Source of the DNA: Anadara kagoshimensis
Taxonomy: Eukaryota; Mollusca; Bivalvia; Arcoida; Arcidae
NCBI GenBank assembly: GCA_021292105.1
Contig: CM037871.1
Location: forward strand, 52,056,700-52,120,699
DNA: 64,000 nt
Direction of reading: 5' to 3'
The notes under the pieces were generated by a model. That model did not search any database, was not told where the DNA came from, and saw only the letters and a program-made list of their open reading frames with translations. This document shows, one piece after another, positions 35,201 through 46,795 of the stretch. Made by a program: the position numbers and the translations under genes. Each line of letters opens with the position of its first letter. The stretch's first letter is position 1.

Positions 35201-38200
35201 TATTTTCAGACTAGATATAGCAGTGTTAACCATTAGCTGGTTTTCTGTAGTCCAGTATAGTTTTGTTCAATGTGATATTTTTATATTGTCAGACTAGATG
35301 TAGCAGTATTGACCATTAGCTGGTTTTCTGTAGTTCAGTATAGTTTTGTTCAATGTGATATATTTTTATATTTTCAGACTAGATGTAGCAGTATTGACCA
35401 TTAGCTGGTTTTCTGTAGTTCAGTATAGTTTTGTTCAATGTGATATTTTTATATTGTCAGACTAGATGTAGCAGTATTGACCATTAGCTGGTTTTCTGTA
35501 GTTCAGTATAGTTTTGTTCAATGTGATATATTTTTATATTTTCAGACTTGATGTAGCAGTATTAACCATTAGCTGGTTTTCTGTAGTTCAGTATAGTTTT
35601 GTTCAATGTGATATATTTTTATATTTTCAGACTAGATGTAGCAGTATTGACCATTAGCTGGTTTTCTGTAGTTCAGTATAGTTTTGTTCAATGTGATATA
35701 TTTTTATATTTTCAGACTTGATGTAGCAGTGTTAACCATTAGCTGGTTTTCTGTAGTTCAGTATAGTTTTGTTCAATGTGATATATTTTTATATTTTCAG
35801 ACTAGATGTAGCAGTATTGACCATTAGCTGGTTTTCTGTAGTTCAGTATAGTTTTGTTCAATGTGATATATTTTTATATTTTCAGACTAGATGTAGCAGT
35901 GTTAACCATTAGCTGGTTCTCTGTAGTTCAGTATAGTTTTGTTCAATGTGATATATTTTTATATTTTCAGACTTGATGTAGCAGTATTAACCATTAGCTG
36001 GTTTTCTGTAGTTCAGTATAGTTTTGTTCAATGTGATATATTTTTATATTTTCAGACTAGATGTAGCAGTGTTAACCATTAGCTGGTTCTCTGTAGTTCA
36101 GTATAGTTTTGTTCAATGTGATATTTTTATATTTTCAGACTAGATGTAGCAGTGTTAACCATTAGCTGGTTCTCTGTAGTTCAGTATAGTTTTGTTCAAT
36201 GTGATATATTTTTATATTTTCAGACTTGATGTAGCAGTATTAACCATTAGCTGGTTTTCTGTAGTTCAGTATAGTTTTGTTCAATGTGATGTATTTCTAT
36301 ATTTTCAGACTAGATGTAGCAGTATTAACCATTAGCTGGTTTTCTGTAGTACAGTATAGTTTTGTTCAATGTGATATTTTTATATTTTCAGACTTGATGT
36401 AGCAGTATTGACCATTAGCTGGTTTTCTGTAGTTCAGTATAGTTTTGTTCAATGTGATATATTTTTATATTTTAAGATTAGATGTAGCAGTATTGACCAT
36501 TAGCTGGTTTTCTGTAGTTCAGTATAGTTTTGTTCAATGTGATATTTTTATATTTTCAGACTTGATGTAGCAGTGTTAACCATTAGCTGGTTTTCTGTAG
36601 TTCAGTATAGTTTTGTTCAATGTGATATATTTTTATATTTTCAGACTTGATGTAGCAGTATTAACCATTAGCTGGTTTTCTGTAGTTCAGTATAGTTTTG
36701 TTCAATGTGATATATTTTTATATTTTCAGACTTGATGTAGCAGTATTAACCATTAGCTGGTTTTCTGTAGTTCAGTATAGTTTTGTTCAATGTGATATTT
36801 TTATATTTTCAGACTTGATGTAGCAGTGTTAACCATTAGCTGGTTTTCTGTAGTTCAGTATAGTTTTGTTCAATGTGATATTTTTATATTTTCAGACTTG
36901 ATGTAGCAGTATTAACCATTAGCTGGTTTTCTGTAGTTCAGTATAGTTTTGTTCAATGTGATATTTTTATATTTTCAGACTTGATGTAGCAGTGTTAACC
37001 ATTAGCTGGTTTTCTGTAGTTCAGTATAGTTTTGTTCAATGTGATGTATTTTTATATTTTCAGACTAGATGTAGCAGTATTGACCATTAGCTGGTTTTCT
37101 GTAGTTCAGTATAGTTTTGTTCAATGTGATATATTTTTATATTTTCAGATTAGATGTAGCAGTATTGACCATTAGCTGGTTTTCTGTAGTTCAGTATAGT
37201 TTTGTTCAATGTGATATTTTTATATTTTCAGACTTGATGTAGCAGTGTTAACCATTAGCTGGTTTTCTGTAGTTCAGTATAGTTTTGTTCAATGTGATAT
37301 TTTTATATTTTCAGACTTGATGTAGCAGTGTTAACCATTAGCTGGTTTTCTGTAGTTCAGTATAGTTTTGTTCAATGTGATATTTTTATATTTTCAGACT
37401 TGATGTAGCAGTGTTAACCATTAGTTGGTTTTCTGTAGTTCAGTATAGTTTTGTTCAATGTGATATTTTTATATTTTCAGACTTGATGTAGCAGTATTAA
37501 CCATTAGCTGGTTTTCTGTAGTTCAGTATAGTTTTGTTCAATGTGATATTTTTATATTTTCAGACTTGATGTAGCAGTGTTAACCATTAGCTGGTTTTCT
37601 GTAGTTCAGTATAGTTTTGTTCAATGTGATATTTTTATATTTTCAGACTTGATGTAGCAGTGTTAACCATTAGCTGGTTTTCTGTAGTTCAGTATAGTTT
37701 TGTTCAATGTGATATTTTTATATTTTCAGACTTGATGTAGCAGTGTTAACCATTAGCTGGTTTTCTGTAGTTCAGTATAGTTTTGTTCAATGTGATATTT
37801 TTATATTTTCAGACTTGATGTAGCAGTATTAACCATTAGCTGGTTTTCTGTAGTTCAGTATAGTTTTGTTCAATGTGATATTTTTATATTTTCAGACTTG
37901 ATGTAGCAGTGTTAACCATTAGCTGGTTTTCTGTAGTTCAGTATAGTTTTGTTCAATGTGATATATTTTTATATTTTCAGACTTGATGTAGCAGTATTAA
38001 CCATTAGCTGGTTTTCTGTAGTTCAGTATAGTTTTGTTCAATGTGATATATTTTTATATTTTCAGACTTGATGTAGCAGTGTTAACCACTAGCTGGTTTT
38101 CTGTAGTTCAGTATAGTTTTGTTCAATGTGATATATTTTTATATTTTCAGACTAGATGTAGCAGTGTTAACCACTAGCTGGTTTTCTGTAGTTCAGTATA

Positions 38201-38966
38201 GTTTTGTTCAATGTGATGTATTTTTATATTTTGAGACTAGATGTAGCAGTGTTAACCATTAGCTGGTTTTCTGTAGTTCAGTATAGTTTTGTTCAATGTG
38301 ATATTTTTATATTTTCAGACTTGATGTAGCAGTGTTAACCATTAGCTGGTTTTCTGTAGTTCAGTATAGTTTTGTTCAATGTGATATTTTTATATTTTCA
38401 GACTTGATGTAGCAGTGTTAACCATTAGCTGGTTTTCTGTAGTACAGTATAGTTTTGTTCAATGTGATATTTTTATATTTTCAGACTTGATGTAGCAGTA
38501 TTGACCATTAGCTGGTTTTCTGTAGTTCAGTATAGTTTTGTTCAATGTGATATTTTTATATTTTCAGACTTGATGTAGCAGTATTAACCATTAGCTGGTT
38601 TTCTGTAGTTCAGTATAGTTTTGTTCAATGTGATATATTTTTATATTTTCAGACTAGATGTAGCAGTATTGACCATTAGCTGGTTTTCTGTAGTTCAGTA
38701 TAGTTTTGTTCAATGTGATATTTTTATATTTTCAGACTTGATGTAGCAGTATTAACCATTAGCTGGTTTTCTGTAGTTCAGTATAGTTTTGTTCAATGTG
38801 ATATATTTTTATATTTTCAGACTTGATGTAGCAGTGTTAACCATTAGCTGGTTTTCTGTAGTTCAGTATAGTTTTGTTCAATGTGATGTATTTCTATATT
38901 TTCAGACTTGATGTAGCAGTGTTAACCATTAGCTGGTTTTCTGTAGTTCAGTATAGTTTTGTTCAA
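35201..38966. repeat. 84/86-bp tandem array, about 44 copies
   Basis: Unit: cagacttgatgtagcagtgt, taaccattagctggttttct, gtagttcagtatagttttgt, tcaatgtgatatttttatat. Variants alternate at cttgatg/ctagatg, gttaac/attgac/attaac and a 2-bp tatt/tatatt difference, and they occur in runs. Each unit carries a pyrimidine-rich tttttatattttcag. No open frame is associated. Confidence 0.97.
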
Positions 38967-40150
38967 GCTAGACAAAAAGTAAGTCTCTACGTTACAAGTC
39001 TTTAATTTGGCAATACATTAAACTAATAGGGCACAATAGAGTATATATACGTGCAAAGCACACAGGGCCGAAATGGCACGGCTGGTGAAGCCAATAAATC
39101 TGTTAGTATTGGTGAAATGAGGATAAGGTATACTATCCAACTAGTTTTCCAATACCATTTCATGAAGCTATTTTGGATTCTGGTCTCGTCAGTTTCATTC
39201 TTGTTAATGCGGACTGTAATAATTATCACTTAGCTGATGTTTGCATTGAGAGCATTGGAGCTTCTATAATAATTCAAAATGCCTTTTTAGCATTTCTAAG
39301 TGGAATTAAATAAAAAAGTTCTAAAAATTTCTTCTGTGGCATATACGTCACTACAAACGGAATAATCCGAGTAATATTTAGTACAAACCTTACGTAGAAA
39401 AAATTCTATGAGCTGTCGGCGCATCTTGTTAACGTGACATGTGATAAAATGTGGTAAATCAAATGCCATCTTCTTGCGAAAGTAAAGTAGCTTTGTTCAT
39501 TATAGACAGTGTTTACGGTTTTTTATTTTGAAGAATTTAATTAAAGATAAAATTTCTAGATTTGCGCATTAAACAGCTTTAGATATAAATTCCTTTAATT
39601 TTTTGTACAATATTTTGGAACTAGTTCCATCAAGAAATACCAAGTGTGTTTTTCAGCATTATCAATTGTACCTTTTTGGCGTGATCTGATAAACAACACA
39701 ATCAGTGATTTTAATGTGTATTCCGATATGTTTTGAGAACATTTTATCTTGAAATAGGTGGGTGTAAATGCGACTTACACTACTGATTACTCCCGTGCAA
39801 TATGCAATGCACGTGTAATTACAATTAAGTATCTGCAGCTTGTAGTACTTTAAGATATATTTACTTGGCATATATTTTACGAAAGGAAATTATAAAACAA
39901 TTTGGCACGAACAAACTATTGCAATTGTTTTAGTCAAAGCATATGATGTTTCAAATTATAAATACATTGACTTTTTTATCTAAGGGCAAAATAGATGCTT
40001 TATAGCTGCAATTAGTTTGAATTATCCGTAATCTCTGTCTGCCATGTTGTAGGTCCGCAGTAACTAACAAACGCCGTAGTGATTGATGTGTACAGGCACA
40101 ACAGGCCCGCACTTATATCCGCTTCATTGCCAATTACTTTAATTAACTCT
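38967..40150. other. Non-coding
   Basis: Short overlapping frames only (39023-39233, 39662-39871); none has a recognisable domain. Confidence 0.5.
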
Positions 40151-40154
40151 CGAG

Positions 40155-40660
40155 TAACAAAATGCTTCTATTTTTGCAAAGAAAATTTTATAACACGTGC
40201 TCACTCGAAAATTTACTATTTAAATACAATAGTTGATGACTTTAACATTTGTTTCTTTTTAACAAATGTATTTATTTTAAATTACCGTAATTTGTGATTC
40301 CATGCATACCGATCCATGTTCAAATAACAATCCTAAAAGCAAAGTAAAATTGACAACGTGTGGAAAAGTGCATCGGAAGGGTAACAAAATGCCGCTATTT
40401 TGCAAAGAAAATTTTGATAGCACGTGTTCACTCAAAAAGTTACTATTTAAATACAATAGTTGATGACTTTAACATTTGTTTTTTTTTAACTTAAAAATGT
40501 ATTTGTTTTAAATCACCGCAATTTGTGATTCTTTGGTCAAACACAGACATGCCCATCTATGTTCAGATAACAATCCTAAAAGCAAAGCAAAAATGACAAT
40601 GTTAGGAAAAGTGCATCGGAAGAGTAAGCACCTGTCTAGCTAGCCACAACCTTGCGTGTG
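40155..40660 (-). repeat. Tandem duplication of about 230 bp containing a retroelement tail (minus)
   Basis: aacaaaatgc...atttgcaaagaaaatttt at 40157 recurs at 40384. Both copies continue through taaatacaatagttgatgac to tccatgttcaaataacaatc. The right copy ends aagtgcatcggaag-gtaagcacc, the inverse of the retroelement tail. Confidence 0.75.
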
Positions 40661-42199
40661 AAAATTGATGAAAGAAAGGAACATGGAACGAATACAATTC
40701 TGTTTTGAAACTAAACACAAAATAAGAAGTATTGCAGAGGTGTAAAATGTATGAAAAATTAACTAAAGTTATACCAGAAAATATATTTACTATCGGAGGT
40801 AGTATGTTTGTGACAACGTTTTATGCTAAATCGCCAAAGAAAAATTAAAAAGTAACACTTAATAAAGCCTAATGAATTATAAATGTAGTAAACTGGTGAA
40901 CAGTTTTTGCAGTAACTTTTATGTTAAATGCGTCACCTTTATCCGGGAATGACCGTGCCTTCTGAAATGAATAAGTCATTATTAATCTTTGTTGGGAATT
41001 CTGAAGACCTACCATTTGTATTTGGCATTCAAATTTTAATAAAGACAGAATCAAGCCGATTTTAACCTTTTTGTGAAAAAATAATGTTTTAAATACATGT
41101 AGTGGAATTAGAGAGGAATTACAAAAAGAAGTCCATCTGATTCTAATCCTTTTTGAAGACAAGCGACTGTTTGATAAATTTAATTTCAAAAAATTCACAT
41201 TATTATAATATTTATATCTATAATGTATTTAATGGATTCAATTCGCCGGCATAAAGATAAAACGACATATTTTCTTATTTTCAGGCTAAAATTCTCACCG
41301 GCAAACAGCATTGACCTGTCGTTTGGCCCTTTATTTGAAATATTTATTATGGATCAGTGCATTTACGTATAGGGAACACAGGCGGTTTGTTTGTCTACAT
41401 GGCAGGAAACATGCGTTATTTTATATTAACTGTGAATCCTAACACTACCAATATATTGGATCATCCTATGTGAATATTCGAATGAAAGGTCAAGCAGACA
41501 GGTCAATATAAAATGTTGTTCGTCTATATCTGCGGGATGATTAAACAAGATAATATATTTATGTATCAAATTGATTTAATAGATTTAAACATATTTCACA
41601 CAGCAACATATCAAATGTTAATTCTCATAATTACGCGAGTATTCAATGGGGGTTCTGATAAAGAATATTTGAGATTTTATAAGAATTTTATTAGCAACAT
41701 CAAGGCCGGTTTTAAGTGTTTTGATAACTAAGTAAATACCATCATGTGGTTTTCCACAATTAATTGTTTTGGAATTCAACATTTCTGTTTTAAAAACCCA
41801 GTTTCGGTCACGGAAGTTTGTGATCCAATGGCGTTTTAGGTTGTGGCATAGCGAAGCCTCTACTTTAAAACTAATTGGCTAATTTGAACCGACTTTAGTG
41901 TAAACGCGTCATAGTCGGAGTAGATTAAATTTGCACAAAATTATCAATGGGTTTATTTTAACTTTGATATTAAGACAGTATGTATATTTCTATTAAACAT
42001 ACATGTATGCAACGGTTTTCTCAAAATCGGTTCTTTGGTTAGAAGAGTCCTAGATGAAAGGAGTAGATTAATGTTTACATACGTCACTGCAGTAGAATCC
42101 AAAAATATCGTCATTACTGTAAGCAGCAAAAAATACGTCCACGCTATAATTGCTATCAAATAAGATAATCAAACCAGTGTAGATTTTGAATGATGAAAA
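40661..42199. other. Non-coding
   Basis: AT-rich. Several frames of 60-110 codons lack domains or credible splice sites. Confidence 0.5.
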
Positions 42200-44852
42200 G
42201 CAATGCTAGAAGATGCAATGCTACATGCAGGGAAGATCCAATGCCAGAATCATGGGAGATGTCGTTCCAATGGCAGAATCGTGAGATATATCGTTCTAAT
42301 GTCAGAATCATGGGAGATATCGTTACAATGTCAGAATCATGGGAGATATCGTTACAATGTCAGAATCATGGGAGATATCGTTCCAATGCCAGAATCATGG
42401 GCGATTTCGTTCCAATGTCAGAATCATGGGAGATATCGTTCCAATGTCAGAATGATGGGAGATATCGTTCCAATGTCAGAATCATGGGAGATGATATCGT
42501 TCCAATGTCAGAATCATGCAAGTGACGTTCCAATACCAGAATCATGGGCGATTTCGTTCCAATGTCAGAATCATGGGAGATATCGTTCCAATGTCAGAAT
42601 CATGGGAGATATCGTTACAATACCAGAATCATGGGAGATATCGTTCCAATGTCAGAATCATGGGAGATATCGTTCCAATGCCAGAATCATGGGAGATATC
42701 GTTCCAATGTCAGAATCATGGGAGATATCGTTACAATACCAGAATCACGGGAGATATCGTTCCAATGTCAGAATCATGGGAGATATCGTTCCAATGCCAG
42801 AATCATGGGCGATTTCGTTCCAATGTCAGAATCATGGGAGATATCGTTCCAATGTCAGAATGATGGGAGATATCGTTCCAATGTCAGAATCATGGGAGAT
42901 ATCGTTCCAATGTCAGAATCATGGGAGATATCGTTCCAATGCCAGAATCATGGGCGATTTCGTTCCAATGTCAGAATCATGGGAGATATCGTTACAATGT
43001 CAGAATCATGGGAGATATCGTTACAATGTCAGAATCATGGGAGATATCGTTACAATACCAGAATCACTGGCGATTTCGTTCCAATGTCAGAATCATGGGA
43101 GATATCGTTCCAATGTCAGAATCATGGGAGATATCGTTACAATGTCAGAATCATGGGAGATGATATCGTTACAATGCCAAAATCATGGGAGATATCGTTC
43201 CAATGTCAGAATCATTGGCGATTTCGTTACAATGTCAGAATCATGGGAGATATCGTTCCAATGTCAGAATCATGGGAGATATCGTTCCAATGTCAGAATG
43301 ATGGGAGATATCGTTCCAATGTCAGAATCATGGGAGATGATATCGTTACAATGTCAGAATCATGGGAGATATCGTTACAATGTCAGAATCATGGGAGATA
43401 TCGTTACAATGTCAGAATCATGGGAGATGATATCGTTACAATACCAGAATCATGGGAGATATCGTTACAATGTCAGAATCATGGGAGATATCGTTACAAT
43501 GTCAGAATCACGGGAGATGATATCGTTACAATGTCAGAATCACGGGAGATGATATCGTTACAATGCCAAAATCATGGGAGATATCGTTACAATACCAGAA
43601 TCATGGGAGATATCGTTCCAATGTCAGAATCATGGGAGATTTCGTTACAATGTCAGAATCATGGGAGATATCGTTCCAATACGAGAATTATGGGAGATGT
43701 CGTCCCAATGTCAGAATCATGGGAGATATCGTTACAATACCAGAATCATGGGAGATTTCGTTACAATGCCAGAATCATGGGAGATTTCGTTACAATGTCA
43801 GAATCATGGGAGATTTCGTTCCAATGTCAGAATCATGGGAGATATCGTTACAATACCAGAATCATGGGAGATTTCGTTACAATGTCAGAATCATGGGAGA
43901 TATCGTTCTAATGTCAGAATCATGGGAGATTTCGTTACAATGTCAGAATCATGGGAGATTTCGTTACAATGTCAGAATCATGGGAGATATCGTTACAATG
44001 TCAGAATCATGGGAGATATCGTTACAATGTCAGAATCATGCGAGATATCGTTCCAATACGAGAATTATGGGAGATGTCGTTGCAATGTCAGAATCATGGG
44101 AGATATCGTTACAATACCAGAATCATGGGAGATATCGTTACAATGCCAGAATCATGCGAGATATCGTTCCAATACGAGAATTATGGGAGATGTCGTTGCA
44201 ATGTCAGAATCATGGGAGATATCGTTCCAATACTAGAATCATGGGAGATATCGTTCCAATACCAGAATCATGGGAGATATCGTTACAATGCCAGAATCAT
44301 GCGAGATATCGTTCCAATACTAGAATTATGGGAGATATCGTTCCAATACTAGAATCATGGGAGATATCGTTGCAATGTCAGAATCATGGGAGATATCGTT
44401 CCAATACTAGAATTATGGGAGATATCGTTGCAATGTCAGAATCATGCGAGATATCGTTCTAATACGAGAATTATGGGAGATGTCGTCCGAATGCCAGAAT
44501 CATGGGAGATATCGTTGCAATGTCAGAATCATGGGAGATATCGTTCCAATACGAGAATTATGGGAGATGTCGTCCCAATGCCAGAATTATGGGAGATGTC
44601 GTCCCAATGCCAGAATCATGGGAGATATCGTTGCAATGCCAGAATCATGGGAGATATCGTCCCAATACCAGAATCATGGGAGATATCGTTACAATGCCAG
44701 AATCATGGGAGATATCGTCCCAATACCAGAATCATGGGAGATATCGTTACAATACCAGAATCATGGGAGATATCGTTACAATGCCAGAATCATGGGAGAT
44801 ATCGTTACAATGCAAGAGGCATGGAAGACATCGTTCCAATGCTAGAAGCATG
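42200..44852. repeat. 29-bp tandem array, about 90 copies
   Basis: Unit cagaatcatgggagatatcg plus ttccaatgt. There are no spacers, so it is not CRISPR-like. Because 29 is not a multiple of three and no frame of the unit has a stop, all three plus frames stay open, giving spurious frames of up to 455 codons. Variants (acaatgt, ccaatac, atttcg, an extra atg as in agatgatatcg) cluster regionally. The left edge decays into degenerate units at 42200-42290. Confidence 0.97.
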
Positions 44853-44930
44853 AATTTTGCACTCCAGATGCTTTTTTAGGTTGTGATTAGAATATAGATT
44901 GGTATGTTTGTGTTTGATTAAAAAATATTA
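44853..44930 (+). repeat. Retroelement 3' tail abutting the 29-bp array
   Basis: gatgcttttttaggttgtga, then ttggtatgtttgtgtttgat, parallel to 61855-61905. It follows the array immediately. Confidence 0.65.
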
Positions 44931-45379
44931 TGACATATGAAATTATGAATACAAATAACACTTCTCGAGTAAAATTTCGGCGAATACTCTTCAAAAAAAA
45001 TTACTTGGGTTCTGAAAAACAACCAGTACAAATTAGTAGTACAAAAGATGTATAAATGTACCAATCAGAATGATAGAACAAAAATATACACCATAAATAA
45101 AGCTTCTTACAATGTCTATATCACCGTATGTTTTGTTAAAAGATAAAATAACCTTCCGAACGTTGTAAACTTTAAATGTAATTATATATCATCCACTTAA
45201 AGCCAGATAACTTTTATCTTTATACTTATAGTAACATCAATAACACAACATAAAGGTAAATCTTAAAACGAAGGTTAATCTACTACCTCACTTATAAATC
45301 AAGTACGCAGTAAATGTCTGGTTGTATTGTAATATTGTGGATTGTCTAATATGATCTCTGATGATCTGGTTATCCGTCA

Positions 45380-45530
45380 ATCAAAAACAAAAATACCAAT
45401 GCATGTCTTATTCAAAATCCCAAACCAAAGTAAAAACCTTGAAAATTAAGTAAACCAGGGAAGTGAGGCCGGGTGCTCCAGATGGGTAAGCGCTTCCTGC
45501 TTAGCCAGCTACACCCGCCGCGTGTGATGA
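45380..45530 (-). repeat. Retroelement tail fragment, minus orientation
   Basis: gaagtgaggccgggtgctcc and ggtaagcgcttcctgcttag, inverse of the 61760-61810 tail. Confidence 0.7.
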
Positions 45531-46640
45531 GTGTTTTATACTGTTAATCTGCGATGATCTTGTAATTCATCTGATCGTCTTGTAATACCTTCAATTGTCT
45601 TAAACTGCAATATCTTCCGATAATAGCACTGATAGTCTTGTTATAGGATATACTCCTGATGATCTGGTAATCCGTCCGAGTGTCTTGTAATGCAATATCA
45701 CGGATTATCTGTACATAGATTGTCTTATAATGACCCTAATGTCTGGAAATCCATATGAGTGTTTTGTGCTGTAATGTCCTTGGTTTAAACCACAGAGAAA
45801 TCGCTTTGAAATAAAAAATAAATAAATTAATTAATAAAAAAAAAAAAAAAAAAAACATAGAGATACTTGAAATTCTTTTCATGCCGGATACCGTGGCCTT
45901 CGAATATTGGTGAACATATTATGAACTTACCATAAACGGTAACAATACACCAGTTTTACCACCCACTAAATTGTGTTTTTTAGAAAGTAAATGATTCCAC
46001 AATATTCCCCTACGAAATCAAACTTCAGACTTTTTGTCATATCGGTAAAATACATGGTTTTCTGGTGTGTCTTCAGCTCTCTGTCACTTTCGCATCTTGA
46101 AGACATTACAAATCTGCAATGACCAATCAGATCGCATGTTGCATTTGGATGGCGAAACTGTATAAAACACTTGTTTTCATTTCTTTCGCCAGAAATTTCA
46201 AGAATTCAATAATAGAAGCTGTCAGATCACAAATCCCAACAAAAATTAAAATTTGGATTTAGCGGGCTAATTAGTCGTACTAGATTCATACTAGACAATT
46301 TGTGGTTTACAAGCATTTATTAATCTGTATACAGGGTAAGATAAAAAGACAAAATTAAGAAAATTTTAAAAGTGCAATAAAATGAGCTTGTTTCTGATCA
46401 TTTATTTCAGAACGTTGTCAGATATAACAAAATAAAAAATATCATTGCTAGGTCGATAAAATAGTAAATTAAAAAAAATACCTGACCCCAAGTGTCTGTG
46501 CATAAAATAAGCACTACTGTATCATCGCAAAAATCGCCGCAGTTACGTTAACTACTAGTATACTGCTAAAATAAATACATTTACCGTGAATGTAAGAAAT
46601 GATATATTTCTATAACAACAGTTTTAATGGTTATTTTCAG
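45531..46640. other. Non-coding upstream of the first papilin-like exon
   Basis: Includes a tract around 45540-45770 with recurrent tgatgatctggtaat and tcttgtaatg words, and a poly(A) run at 45838-45857. I did not find the signal-peptide exon here. Confidence 0.5.
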
Positions 46641-46795
46641 GAAGAAAACATTGAAGACAGTGGTCACAAAAGCCGACATTCTCGTAGTAATAAACAGGAT
46701 GGCTGGAGAACGTGGGGTCAGTGGTCAGCGTGTAATGCAGAGTGTGGGACTGGTGTAGCTGTTAGAATACGTAATTGTGACCATGATACTGACAG
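46641..46795 (+). CDS. Papilin-like exon 1 of window: leader and first half of TSP1-1
   Basis: Acceptor ttattttcag; encodes EENIEDSGHKSRHSRSNKQD, then GWRTWGQWSACNAECGTG with the WxxW and CxxxCGxG signature. Ends in phase 2 at ACAG|GTATGT, a donor partly contributed by an inserted foldback element (46799-46872). Confidence 0.88.

Noticed and set aside
42200-44852. CRISPR-like direct repeats
   Set aside because: Units are contiguous with no unique spacers, and the host is an animal.
42190-44879. Overlapping open frames of up to 455 codons (ESWEISFQCQNHGRY-type)
   Set aside because: Product of a stop-free 29-bp unit read in three frames; no evidence of a gene.
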